Positions 19,461 to 31,164 of a stretch of DNA of 64,000 nucleotides are shown in pieces. Position 1 is the stretch's first letter. Each line of letters opens with the position of its first letter. A program made the position numbers and the translations under genes. The notes beneath the pieces were generated by a model. It was not told the origin of the DNA. It saw only the letters and a program-made list of their open reading frames with translations, and made no database searches. The DNA is from Vesta saturnalis (taxonomy: Eukaryota; Arthropoda; Insecta; Coleoptera; Lampyridae). The stretch covers positions 31,001 to 95,000 of the forward strand of contig JARFJB010000825.1 in the NCBI GenBank assembly GCA_036346205.1, read 5' to 3'.

Positions 19461-21850
19461 CCTACTGTTACGGTAAAATGGTCACTAGGACAAGGTAAAA
19501 GATAAACCTGGTTTTTGCACGGCTAGTTCGGCGTGCTGGTGAGGGTCTATTGGGACAAAGCAGTCTCGTCTCCATAGTTTACGTTTCTACCAAAGTCAAA
19601 ATCGGGAAAATGACACAATAGGTTCCGGTAGGCGCCAGGGTATTCTAAAAGAACACGCTAGGGTGTTTTAAAATGCGAATAAAACGACGGTACGCAGTGG
19701 TTCGAATCCCAACTTACCACACTTACCACGTCGTAACGCTTGTAACTCAGGTTCCGCAATACTGCTTCACCTAAGAAAAGGCTTCAAAAACTGCACCTTA
19801 TCTTTTCAACTTACCACCGTGCAGCTATATTCAAATTCAATACAAAACTCTAATGTTCCCCTTACGTTAAATTACTCCCTTAAATTAATCCAAATAACAC
19901 ACACTAAACTGACTTCAATTCAGTTACAGCACTTTTCTAAATTTGAAATTTACGTTACGTTAATTTAATTTACCCATCAAACAAAACAAAAAAAATCAAC
20001 ACTTTTCTCAAATAAAACGCGACGACGCTTTACTATTCGAGCAATAAATTATCACCCTATATCCAGGCTTAATATCAAAATAAACACCAAAATAGTAACT
20101 AAGTTAAACATCTATTAAATCAAAATAAATAAATAAAACAATTAAAATTTAAATAAGTCAATTTGAATATAACGGTAATCGTATCTTCTTAACTTTTACC
20201 TCATTGACTTCTGGCCAGTAGCAAAACTATCTTAAACTAAATTGCATTCAAAGAAATTCAATAAATTTGGATTACTCTAGCACGTAAATCTTATATAAAC
20301 TGAATAATGAAGGTAATATTTTATTTACCTCCCTGCATAAAATATTAATGGTATTAAAAAAACAAAACACCTTAAATAGACAAAGAAAACTGTCGGAAAA
20401 CGTTAACACAATGACACAATACAAATAAATTACTTCCAACAGGTTCCTTCGTTAACACACATTACATAAAAACACAATCAAATTTTATTCTTTTAAGTCG
20501 CAAGATCACGAACAGAATGTAAATTATATTACCTAAGTCACGCAGGCAAATAGGGGATGATTTCTGCTCTAGGACAGTGTCGGATACGGCTTGTTCAGTC
20601 CACCGTATTGCTGCTGGTCGACGACACGAAGCTGCCTCCCCCCAGGTCTCTACCACGACTTCAACTTGCTTTTCAATATAATGTCTCGTAACTTATTGAA
20701 GCAGCATAAACTAACTTGAATCACCTTAATAATTTCTTTTAATTCGAGGTTGTTAAAGTTCGACAACCAAAATAAAACGCTCAACAAATCGTTTCATACA
20801 GTTTACGTTAATAAGTTCGATTACGAACAAAACAATCCTAAACGGTATGCGTACACTTAAATTTTAGGAAAGGGGTTCTTTAATTATATCTCGTTACTAA
20901 CGAAAACTCAATAATCCTCAGGTTCGCACTATAATAAAACACGAACCAAATTTCTATCATAAACGCACTCGAAGATGCCGTTCTTCTCCACTAAACTAAA
21001 TTTATGAGCGAGCCCGGTTGAAATGTTACTTCACAAGAAAATCCCAAACTTGGTTATAATCGACTATTCTTTCAAGTCCTCAACACTACTCCCTTAACTT
21101 TCACTAGGAGCTCGCACAATGATGACACCCCAATTCCGATAATTTGACGACTTCCACACGCACACGACTTTACGCTTCAAAAGCTTAAGACAGAGTCTCT
21201 CTCATTCAAAATTACTTTCTCGCCATCTTAAAAAAACGTTCCCCTCCATACAGATTCATTCAAACACACCAATCAACCATTTCAATTTTACAATTCCTAC
21301 CCCCTTAAATTTACGATGCTATCTCGACTTCAGGCGAAGAAACTGCAATATTTGCACTTTCCTTCGACACGATACAAAAATGTTATTGCAAAGGTACAAC
21401 CAATCGCCCATCCATATTACTCACACGAATGAAAACCAACATTCTGACTCTCCAACTGCTCCTCTACACGAATGCGACAGTACGGCACCAATGCGATAAC
21501 AACGCTTCTTTATATTGAAACTAGGTAACAAAACTAAACGAATTTATCTCAATAAAACTTTACATATGATTCGGGCAATAAACTGAAGATTGTTCTTAAA
21601 ATTCAAAAAAAAAAAAAACTGCACTGACTTTTCCTAATGAAAATTACGTAACTACACCAAAAAAAAAACGAAATTCCTTAATACACTTTACACATTCCTA
21701 AAATTCCTTTACATACAGCGTGTTCCATTCCAGCGAAACATTCATTATCTACAGTAAGCTCTCAAACAAACAAAAAATATATACATACGGAATCTAACTA
21801 AGTGAATAAAATTACACACAAAATTACCCAATACGTATACAGGGTGTTCA
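19461..21850. mobile_element. 2.39-kb unidentified insertion splitting the hAT gene
   Basis: The hAT reading is interrupted cleanly between HVRSAK (ending at about 21851) and VLKKEETKAHYLG (from 19460 down). The inserted DNA begins CACCCTACTGTTACGG and ends CGTATACAGGGTG, so CACCC/GGGTG may be short inverted ends. There are no long ORFs. Near its left end (19690-19712) the minus strand reads TGGTAAGTTGGGATTCGAAC, which looks like a tRNA 3'-end complement (a primer-binding site). A decayed or nonautonomous LTR element is one possibility. An intron is unlikely because splice sites would not keep the frame. Confidence 0.45.
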
Positions 21851-22809
21851 AAATACCTTGGCACTACGTACGTGTTCTTCCATGACGGGATCAAATTCAG
21901 AAAGCAGCTCAACTATTTTTAAGAAGTTACCGTTATTATGCTCAAACAGCTTGTCGCTTGTACCTTGGAAAGCTAGACAACTTTTACCAAGCATTTTAGT
22001 GATTGCTACGATTCTTAAAAGCACTTCTTGCCAATGGTTTATTTATTCGTTAATAAGTCTTTGGGAATCCGCATCTATAGTTTTGCAACACTTTAATCTT
22101 AGGTTCTAGAAAAGACTCTTGGGACTGAATATGATTTTTATAAATTTCGTGGTCTTTTAGATGCTTCCAACTCTTAAACCCCTCCTTTGAAAGGGAGCTA
22201 AGTACACAGCCAAAAATTTTGCAGCAAAAGACATATACGCAATTTTTTGAGACAGAGTACACTAGCCAGTCTCTTAAAATTTGCTCTCCATTACTTAAAA
22301 TTCTTTTATAATAATTAGGGCTAAATTTTCTACCAGTCTCATCGTATGGAAATCTATAATTGTACAATGGTTTAGGTGGACCTTGCCTTACCAAAAAGAT
22401 TCTTTCGGCGTCTGGTAGTATCATTGGCCAGAGTGCTGGATCTGTACTTAAAAGTTGTTGAGTGCTTTCTGTAGGTGCCACGTTGGTATCAATAGTGCGA
22501 CGGAGGGCTGCCACTGTCAGTTGCAAGTATTAGTTCAGGTATATCGTTCATTTGTTGATCCTCATTTTTCTCAGGTGAGTCTCTGTTGTCACTGTTGTCA
22601 GTGGCTTTCAATGCTGTCTTTGATGTAGAACATTTTGAGTCGTCATTTGTTTTGGTACTGCCCGGCGTACTCTGTAAATAATTTAGTAAAGTGCCAGCTT
22701 GTCTTTGCCTTTGCATTTCCTTTTCCATCCTTCGTTTTTTATATTCGCAACCAGATAGTTTTTGCGTCCTCAGACGTTCTGGAAGATACAAAATATCTGA
22801 AATAAACAA
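21851..22809 (-). pseudogene. TTF/ZMYM1-type hAT transposase, N-terminal part
   Basis: The N-terminal third of the split hAT gene. The lysine/arginine-rich start (LSGCEYKKRRMEKEMQRQRQ) and a low-complexity acidic linker are followed, after a frameshift near 22500, by the TTF-type zinc-finger region. That region runs YRFPYDETGRKFSPNYYKR, LVYSVSKNCVYVFCCKIFG, EGFKSWKHLKDHE. It continues in a further frame as WQEVLLRIVAITKMLGKSC, LAFQGTSDKLFEHNNGNF, ELLSEFDPVMEEHVRSAK and then breaks at the insertion. The break and the resumption at 19460 join without loss of conserved residues. Confidence 0.85.
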
Positions 22810-23261
22810 AACAAATTGTAAGGAAACTGCTTACAATAGACTTAGTTAAATTAGACAAGTACTGCACTTTTATGCTCATTTAAGATCTAGGGGAACGATT
22901 AAGCAGTTTTATATGTTTTTTATATTTATAAATTATGTAATAGTAGTAAAATAGTAACGAACCTACCACACTTGATACCTTTCAAATTTAAAAAAGTATA
23001 AGCACTTGCATTTTACACAATTTTGCTTAAAAATCTAAAATGGTATAAAATAGGGCAATTTTTCTTGTCCAATTTAGTCAGATCATGCATAGATTTATTT
23101 TAGAATACTCAATGTTTAAATAAATATTTTATTTTAATTTTATAAAATACCTAACAAACTTTTGTTATTTTTAAGAAAATTTTATTTATAAAACTAGGTA
23201 AAAATATTCGTAGCTTTACTTAAAGGGGATCGCATCCAGTAGTTGATAATAAAAAAAAAGA
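22810..23261. other. No gene recognised
   Basis: AT-rich flank of the hAT element; a 5' noncoding region for that gene is possible. Confidence 0.35.
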
Positions 23262-24225
23262 ATCAGGGTCTATTGGTCAGTAAAAGGCAGGAATTATTCA
23301 AAAAATCAAGCTTTAGGGTATTCCGTATATTTCATAACCTTTTAAGGTATTTGAAAAAGCTCCTTCGCAGATGAAAATTAAATTTCAAAGACGATTTTTT
23401 AACGAAACATAAACAAATTTCAGTCCTTTTAAAATTATCAAAACAAGTCTTTTAACTTTTTAATTAATTTATCTGTTTTGTTCAAAATCGTTTTCAAAAT
23501 TTAATTTTCATCTGAGAAGGAGCTTCTTCAAATACCTACCTTGAAAAGATTATGAAATTTAAATGAAAGTTTGTTTTAACTCGCTTATATTAGCTTCACC
23601 TATATGTTTGTTTGCTTGTCTGTCTGTTTGTAACCGACTTCTTTGAACAAGCATGCGCGCGGTCGGCGATACATACGATACAAGATACGGCGCATTTGGG
23701 ATCCAATGCCTATCCTCCAGACTGAGTAAGTCCTTTCCAATTTTAGCTCCAAATAAACTGTCATGTTATTTTTGCAAGGAAAACCATCTCATTTTTGATT
23801 GTGACGAATTCAAGGCATCAGATATTTCAAGTAGAACAAGTCAATTATTTGAAGCTATGTAATAACTGTTTCGATCCTACCCATTCTACAGCTCAATATA
23901 AATAAATATAATTTAAAAAAACTAAAAAACACGCTTTAATGATCAATCGAACTAAAAAACGAAACATAATTCTTAATATAGGCAGAAAATATAAATAAAC
24001 GAAAAAGATTAGTATTATTATGAAAAAAGCCATATTTTTCATTCATCGAGCACCCCACGCTTTTTTTACAATAATACTTATCTTTTCGTTTATTTATATT
24101 TCTGCATATTAAGAATTATTTTTCGTTTTTAGTTCGATTGATCATTAAACGTTTTTAGTTGTTTTAAACTATATTTATTTTTAACAATTTTTGCCTTTTA
24201 CTGATCAAAATACCCTAATTTCGTA
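23262..24225. mobile_element. Foldback-like composite element with nested inverted repeats
   Basis: The outer ends are inverted copies: left, AGGGTCTATTGGTCAGTAAA at about 23266; right, read inward from about 24222, AGGGTATTTTGATCAGTAAA. Two internal inverted pairs are nested inside. Pair 1 has arms about 23318-23400 and 23488-23570; pair 2 has arms about 23895-24030 and 24060-24195. A Bel/Pao-like zinc-knuckle fragment lies between the two pairs. Such stacked inverted repeats are typical of foldback or MITE-like elements. No target duplication was recognised. Confidence 0.6.
23653..23862 (+). pseudogene. Possible Bel/Pao-type zinc-knuckle fragment
   Basis: The frame contains LSCYFCKENHLIFDCDEFKA, matching the C-x2-C-x3-H-x4-C pattern found in Bel/Pao LTR-retrotransposon Gag-Pol polyproteins just before the protease. 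Only about 70 codons are present, and the upstream sequence does not look like Gag. A captured scrap. Confidence 0.45.
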
Positions 24226-24586
24226 GATTCGCTAAGTTAACGGTTAACTTACTTTAAAAACTTACAAATCACACTGATTATTGAACCAGAACAGTATGTA
24301 CAATTGAGAGTTGCACTTGTTATCACCACCGACGAATGAGCAAAAATAATGATATGCTGTAATAAGACAGTCCTTTTATAATTGAAGACAATAAACAAGT
24401 CATTTCTTGTTTATTCCTAATTCAGACAAGTTGATGCGGCACCCTGCTTGCTGATTTATATGGTATATATGCGATGCGCGGTTATATTAGGTAGTGTATA
24501 CAAATAACACCCGTGTTCCTTATTTAATAATTATTATTGAATAATTAATTATTTTTTCGTAATTATACCTATTTTCTTTACAACTA
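24226..24586. other. No gene recognised
   Basis: AT-rich spacer between the foldback element and the Tigger remnant. Confidence 0.35.
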
Positions 24587-25350
24587 CAGTAGAATCCGGT
24601 TATAACGAACCACAAGGGACTTGAAAAATAAGTTTGTTATATCCGAAGTTCGTAATAAACGATAAAAGAAAAAAGTTACATACATATTTTATTTTTACGA
24701 TACATTAATAAATCACTATATTATACAATATTTACACATTTATTGTTTCGATTGTTTATTATATTTCGTAGACCAAAACAGTTTATCCACACAATTTTCG
24801 ATTTACCTTTTTGAAGCACCGTGGCTTGAGTGATTCGCTTTCGTTTCTCTGTCCCGGTTAAATTAGCACACACAAAAACTGTTACCCGCTCTTTTGATAA
24901 TTTGCCTACACATTTTTCACCTTTAAATTTTAGTGTTTTATCTGGGTTCTTCAATTTAAAAAAATAGCCCAGTTGCGTCGCCATTATCACTAAAATTACT
25001 CTTGGTATTAGGCCACTTATTGTTTAACTAGTCTGTTAATTGATTTATTTGATTGACAAGTTGATTAGGAAAAATCCTGCAAGGTCAGCGTGTACAGTAT
25101 TGTTAAAATGCATAATTACCCTTTAGGATTAAAGATTTAAACACCAATTAGGAAAGTATTTAGGCAGGCATTTCTAAGAAAAGAATTACAGAAACCTTAT
25201 CTTTGCACATCTAATAATCTACGTACCTGTTATTTATTTTACTGGCAGAAATACTTGCTTACTTTTGTGTAAAATTTAACGGACGGAAACAATTTTTCCG
25301 AACGTTATATCCGAAAGTTCGTTGTTTACGGGTTTATTATAACAAACAAT
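24587..25350 (-). mobile_element. Tigger/pogo-type element remnant
   Basis: The left end, preceded by TA, reads CAGTAGAATCCGGTTATAAC. Tigger/pogo termini characteristically begin CAGTAG and contain repeated TTATA-CGAAC blocks. Similar ATATCCGAAGTTCG blocks occur at 24640 and 25305. The transposase scrap lies between them on the minus strand. The right terminus is not clean and may be truncated. Confidence 0.6.
24721..25000 (-). pseudogene. Tigger/pogo transposase fragment (CENP-B-like DDE domain)
   Basis: The frame reads GYFFKLKNPDKTLKFKGEKC, then GKLSKERVTVFVCANLTGTE and KSKIVWINC. This corresponds to the first catalytic region of pogo/Tigger transposases (YKLLPDRTLAFKGE ... KERLTVLLCAN). 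Only about 90 residues remain, enclosing no catalytic triad. Confidence 0.75.
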
Positions 25351-26089
25351 ATTTATAAGGGATCTTATGGATAGTGTGACGGGAGTGTCTTAACGGTACT
25401 TTTCTTTACTCCCTTACTTTACGCTTCATGTTTAACGTATTTTAACGCAGTAGAAGAGCGTATTAAAAAAATACTAGTCCGATTATAAAAAATATCATTT
25501 ATATAGTAAAACTTGTTGTAAATGGTAGTAGTATTAGAAATCTATGTCTGATGACAGCTTTGGATGCATAGTTTTGAAACACATACAATATACATATCAG
25601 AATAATTACAAATATAAAAGATGTTGCGTACTGTATTCCGCACCCAATATGAATAAAACATACAGGTGTTCCCTTTTCTACGCATTGTTTTGATTAATAA
25701 CGGGTAGTTTCGGATAAAGACGAATCTAACTAATAAACGAGTGGGTTTGGGAATAGATAATGCTTAATAAAATTGATAGAATAGCAAATAAGCTATCCCA
25801 TGGCGAGGAAAGTATAGAGTGTTCTATTTGAAAATTTCCGGAAAATGTACGATTCTCGTTTTAGACCATACTGTATAAGACTTCCGATATTTCGTGTATC
25901 CATCTGTATAAAAATAAAATAGACCATATACATAAAATATACTACTACAAATAATAATTAATTTCATTTTTAAAGGTGCAGAGTGATCAACACGTGTCCA
26001 TTCAGACAAAGAAATTGCCTTATCTTTGAAAGCACTAGGTGTAAGGTGGTGAAATTTTGTTGAGGTAATTTAGTACGAAGCGAGGAGAA

Positions 26090-26094
<5 letters not shown>
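25351..26094. repeat. Region holding an inverted DR-C copy
   Basis: 25600-25775 is the reverse complement of 16935-17150. The remainder shows no gene. Confidence 0.55.

Positions 26095-26130
<36 letters not shown>
26095..26130. repeat. (TA)n microsatellite
   Basis: About 17 uninterrupted TA units. Confidence 0.95.
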
Positions 26131-26131
<1 letters not shown>

Positions 26132-27199
26132 AGATGGTTAGAGAAAAGTTTAAGACAGGGACTAGAGTGAATAAGCTTGTATTCTTTATAGTGGGCAAAT
26201 TGAGATAAATTAGAGTATATTTACACTGCATTTTATTAAGTGAAATATAGTAGACGAGTGAAAGAAATTGATTTTGATTTAACGAAACAGGCTTGGTGGA
26301 ATTTGCATAAGTTTGGTTAATCATAAAAAGCATTGGGCTATATAACGAGCATGTGAGGAAGGTCAAAAGGAGTTATATTTGTAAGTACGATTAAGTTCAT
26401 AGAACATATTTCCTTAAATTCACAGTTTATTCAAAGTATTTTGGCATTTTAGAAACCTTACAGATGTTTATCACTCGGATTAGGTTTATAATTATATCTA
26501 GAACATGTATCGAGTTAGTTCCAATGCAGGAAAGATTTAACACTCACAGACATAGTGTACAAAAAGTGCAGGAGAAGCGGTAGTGCGTTGTAAACATTAA
26601 AGACAATATAATCAACACTTTTACATTTGAATATTTACATATTCAAATCTTTTTGTGAACAAATTCTGCAGAAGTGTGTTTAACAATATGGAAAGTTTTA
26701 GACAATACAATAAAAATAAACAGTGTTGATGTTGAAGACAGTTTTAACAACATCTCAGAGTAACATTTTAAGTAATTTTGACGTTGTATACGCAAATTAT
26801 GAGTATATTTGTATAAAGTTAGGTTAAGTTTTAATTTTAAGGTTTTTGCAAATTTATGGTTTTTATAGGATAATTTAAGCATAAGATAAATTATTAGAGT
26901 AATTAATAGGAGGTTTCCCTCGTTTTCATGTAGAAATTTACATTGTACAAGCTATATAAACATAAATTTATGAAAATGGGGTTAACTACATAAATTTCCA
27001 ATATGAAAAAGAATGTTTCTGTTAAAATTAAGATATACGAGTTTCAATAAATGTATTCTGATACAGTTTTTCGTGTAGATTACGAATATGTATTTAGTTT
27101 AGGTGTAAAATTTAGGGTTTCTTAGATATAAGTCAAAATGTAAATCCGAATTATTTTAAGAAAGTTATGGCATAATTTGTATTTTAGTTAAGTTTTCAA
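26131..27199. other. No gene recognised
   Basis: AT-rich with scattered short frames; nothing with a motif. Confidence 0.35.
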
Positions 27200-27660
27200 A
27201 TTTGTTTAAACCAATCAGAGGCTTGGTTACTTTGTTTGTATGGTACAGGAAACATTGAAATTTTTGTAGCTAACAGAATAGTATAAAAGGAATTGATCCT
27301 GAATTCTCACTCTCTTCCAATTTTTAATTTTTCTGACAAAAAGTCAAAGTGTTGATAGTGTTTTGTGTTAACATGTAAGTTTTAAGTTACGTTATTATCG
27401 GAAATTTTGAAACGCGGTTAGTGAAGAGTCGAGACATCAGAAACAATAGTTTTTAACCTACGATCAAATACGAAAAGTTAGGTTACCGATATAATTTTCA
27501 ATTATAATAAAATTTTGTTTCGATTCAATTTACGTGTTCAAATTTCGGTTGATGTGTTTTTGTTTTTGTTTACTTTTGTCGTTAATAAACTTATTCGGTT
27601 CTCTGAATCGATGTTTATTATTCTGAAGCGACATATAATAGTTAATAAACGATATTCCAT
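27200..27660 (+). promoter_or_regulatory. Possible promoter/LTR-like segment
   Basis: A TATA box AGTATAAAAGG (about 27281) is followed 90 bp later by TTAACATGTAAGTTTTAAG, an ATG directly overlapping a GTAAGT splice donor. Some 210-280 bp further are two AATAAAC-like signals (27583 and 27646). That order (TATA, donor, polyadenylation signals) could be an LTR or a promoter with a tiny first exon. No terminal repeat partner was found, so this is weak. Confidence 0.25.
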
Positions 27661-28530
27661 AACGGGATCTAAAACAAAAGTGAAATTGAATTAAAGTTAT
27701 ATGAACCTAAAAGAAAATTTTAAATCGTAGATTTTATAAACATTTAAACCAATAATTAAATAAAATATAATTTAAAATACAGTGCTTAGTTGAAGCTATT
27801 TAAGCATTTATACGTAACTTCACAATTACCACAAAGAAAAGTCGTCCTTCAACAAAGTGTGCTTGGTTGAAGAATGGAAATATATGCAGCACCACTTTGA
27901 ACAACAGACCAGTATCATCAGTCACATATGGTAAGAAGTCTACCCAAGAGTAATATGGAACCAGCCAAATGAAAACATCTTTTGGGAGTATGCAGATACA
28001 CATGTGAGTGAGATTTTATTTATCATAATCCATTAAATTGTCTCCATTATTTGTGTAATTTCCTGAATTTGTGTTTATTATTTATATGTGTATATGTTTG
28101 TGCAACACGGTATAAACATCTGTAAAGTAATTGAACCTTTATTATCTTATCAACATTTCAATTTTAATAACAAGATAATTAAACTCACATTTAAGATTTT
28201 TCTATTTGACATTTTTGGCAGGCTGCAATTTAATTCAGTTAAGACGCTACTCATGCGTTGTTGTGCAGGTTTAACTAAAGTCTGTTTCACATACCATCAA
28301 TTTATTATAATTTGGAATTTATTTAACAAAGAATATTTCATGATTTCACCTTTACCTTTAAATGCAAGTAAATTCATATCAAAAGATTAAATTACAATTT
28401 ATTTTATTTACCCAACAAATGCTAATTGAACTCTACCCACAATTGAGATTTAGAGCTAGTTCGGTGCATAACAATTATATTTATATTTATCTATAATTAA
28501 AAATTTATTTTTATAAATATTAGCCATTAC

Positions 28531-28535
<5 letters not shown>
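27661..28535. other. Unassigned; one open frame on minus strand
   Basis: A 67-codon minus-strand frame (28003-27800) has hydrophobic stretches (WVDFLPYVTDDTGLLFKVVL) that might be an exon fragment of a membrane protein, but I recognise no family. The rest is AT-rich. Confidence 0.25.

Positions 28536-28589
<54 letters not shown>
28536..28589. repeat. (TA)n microsatellite
   Basis: About 26 uninterrupted TA units. Confidence 0.95.
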
Positions 28590-28592
<3 letters not shown>

Positions 28593-28929
28593 ATTTTATT
28601 GCTCCATTTTTATATTTTCTGTAATATAAATTATTTAGATGTAATAGAAAACGGGAACTAAGATGCAGGACCCTGCATGTTAGCGTTTTAGTTTGATACT
28701 TTAAATTATGGTAATTGTCAACATCTAAAGGTTTGGGTTAAATTCTAAGTATTACTGATATTGTAATAGTTCCTGTAACGCCGTTTCTTTTTTCCTTTTC
28801 ATTTACTTAATTTTGAAATTTATACGGATACAAATTATGATATATTATACACAAATGGTGAACAAGTTTTTACTGGCGAGAGGAAATTTTATTGGCGAGT
28901 CGTTAGGCGATCCTGTAACCTCTTCTAGT
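28590..28929. other. No gene recognised
   Basis: AT-rich sequence downstream, on the minus strand, of the Penelope fragment. Confidence 0.35.
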
Positions 28930-29560
28930 CGGTAAAAACTGTTACCTTTTCAAATGAAGTTTTTCCTTTCCATGGGTTCTGTGACACATATTGTTGGTTT
29001 ATCTTTAGTTAACTGAAAAGCCTCTTCCAGGAATAGATTTGCAATCCCGGATAATAAAAGGGATCCCTTAGGTGCGCCTTATTTTTGTTTACCTCGTCCG
29101 TTATGGCTTATGCGCTGTTTAGGTAATTTTTGGTCGATTTCAGTATGCGTGGTGGTGTTTGATATCTTTTCTCCATGATTATATGTTTGTTGTCGCAATG
29201 TTTCCCACAAATGTTTTGAGTTCGACACGTAGGATGCCGCTGTTATCACGTGTGGTTGTAGTTGCTGCGGAGATCCAATGGAACTCACAATTGGTGGTAG
29301 GGGTACACCTTCCTTGTGTACCTTATGTAAACCATATATGTTTGGACCCCTCGATGACTTTTCTATTACGTAGTATTAGTGTTCTCCGTATACCTTCGTC
29401 AATTGGCGATTTCTTAACTTTCTTCCTAGTTATTTGGTACGGACCAACCCTTAGCAAGTTCGCCATTTTTTGTTCGTAATCACTTGTCTGCTGGTACGAT
29501 AATATCTGCGTTCTTTCTGAGGTTTTGTAATGCTCCATTTGTATAGCTTATATCGATGAT
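28930..29560 (-). pseudogene. Penelope-like element, RT N-terminal half
   Basis: On the minus strand, frames read ALQNLRKNADIIVPADK, SDYEQKMANLLRVGPYQ, RIYGLHKVHKEGVPL, PPIVSSIGSPQQL, YVSNSKHLWETLRQ and finally SGIANLFLEEAFQ. These are the successive RT blocks of Penelope proteins, from the ADKG-type motif to the box just before the active site. The segment holding motif A is deleted and there are at least four frameshifts. It complements the C-terminal Penelope pieces at 0.9-2.0 and 42.5-42.9 kb but belongs to a separate, more diverged copy. Confidence 0.75.
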
Positions 29561-30034
29561 GTATTTAAATTTACATGTTCTTGTTTGTATAGTAGTTGCC
29601 ATATTCTTTAGCTCTTAAACGTCCAATACATTAGTTGATTTACTTTTAATTTTTTTCAAAGATCTGTACTTCATCAAATTCCCCAACTAATAATTCAATT
29701 TAAAAAAATTAATTTCACTTTAAACAATTAATTTAAACGTATGTGTTAATAAATAAATATAGTAATAGTTATGTTAGTAAGTTTATTAGTGTACCTTTTC
29801 TCATTATTTGTTTACGTAAATATGAACGTTTTACATGACCAATAATTTTGATAGTAATGGAATTGTTCGATAATAATTAAACAAAGATTTTGCTGTGCGT
29901 TAAAACCATATGGTCAAATTCACAAAAACGTACTGAAATTCAAAAAAATAAGCAAATTACATTGTATTACATTGATGTGAATACGGATAACCACAAATTT
30001 AAAGCGCTGTTTCATTAAATAAATATGCTGAAGC
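29561..30034. other. No gene recognised
   Basis: AT-rich spacer before the DR-A pair. Confidence 0.35.
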
Positions 30035-30265
30035 TGTATTACCGATATTTTTATAGAAGCGGGCTTTTTTGAAATTTTTTTTATGTTAACATGTATTTAA
30101 GTCTATGAATCCCTGTCTGACATGAAGTTTTAAACGTCATTCTGACATAGATTATTGTTTTTATTTTTACACTGTTGCCTGTTTTCGTTATAAACGTGTA
30201 ACAAGAGGTTGTATGGTTATCTTAAAAAATTTGAAATTTAAATTATTTCATTTCTTTTAATTTAA
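30035..30265 (+). repeat. DR-A dispersed repeat, copy 2
   Basis: Direct tandem neighbour of copy 3; both carry TTTTAAACGTC, TGACATAGATTATTGTTT and the TTGCCT block. This copy lacks the terminal segment. Confidence 0.75.
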
Positions 30266-30475
30266 GTTAGCATCTAGATGTCTATTAACCTCTGTCTGTC
30301 ATGAAGTTTTAAACGTCTGTTTGACATAGATTATTGTTTATGCGTTTACAATGTTGCCTATTTTTGTAATGAGCTTCTTATAAGAGATGTTGCGTAGTCA
30401 TCCAAAAAAAATGTTATTAAAAATATTTCATTTCTTTTAATTTCCATTTTGTAGGTTGAAAAGTTCATGTGGTGT
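30266..30475 (+). repeat. DR-A dispersed repeat, copy 3
   Basis: As copy 2, but with the GGTGTTCCACACCAG terminus. A Penelope 3' end starts a few bases further on, within the usual TATTT end of the repeat. Confidence 0.75.
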
Positions 30476-30484
30476 TCCACACCA

Positions 30485-31010
30485 GTTATTTTGGGTTTGT
30501 TTATGGTGTACTTGTATATTTAAGTTAAACAATCAATCTAAACGTTTCGATAACACACAGTTATCTTCATCAGAAGTAATAATATCTTTCAAAATTGTTA
30601 AAGATATTAAAACAATTTTGTGAAATTTGAAAAAGTGAAAACACAAGCATAAGCCTGTTATTAATATAACAGTATAAAGCCAACTATGGAATACAGTTTT
30701 TTCAAAGAATAACTAGATCATTAAAAAATTAAATATTGTCAAACTGCCTTGAAGATGACCAATCAGAATATCCTCCAACTGTCGAAGGCTAACAGTGAAA
30801 AATGTCATACCCAAAGAACAAATTTAACAAAATTTAATCAAGTTATGATGTAAGTGTAAAGTTGTGAAAAACTTTAATTTGAAATTGATAAAAACAGTCC
30901 CAAACAGAAATTTGCCATAAAATAAAGTCAAATTTAACAAAAAAATAGCTTTTTGTCAATAAATGCAAGTGTAGCAATGAAAAAGATACGTTTTATGTAA
31001 TTTCTAATTT
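30485..31010 (-). mobile_element. Penelope 3' end, 5'-truncated copy
   Basis: Collinear with 470-970: AATCTAAACGTTTCGATAAC, then CAGTTATCTTCATCAG, AAGCATAAGCCTGTTATTAA, CTGCCTTGAAGATGACCAAT and AACGTTTTATGTAAT-like sequence. The copy ends where the GIY-YIG coding region would begin, so it is a dead-on-arrival tail. Confidence 0.8.
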
Positions 31011-31164
31011 TAATTTTAATTTCAACTAATTATGTTAAATTATAGTGTTGTGGTAATTTAACATCTACTTGGTAAAGAAAGGTTGTAGTGTGCCAAGGTA
31101 CTCTATCCTTAAAAGTGTAATTTGAAATTACTCTCAATAATTAAAAGACTATAAAATCTTTAAG

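Noticed and set aside
19685..19712. B-box-like GGTTCGAATCC suggesting a tRNA gene or SINE on the plus strand
   Set aside because: No A box or cloverleaf precedes it; a primer-binding site on the other strand is more plausible.
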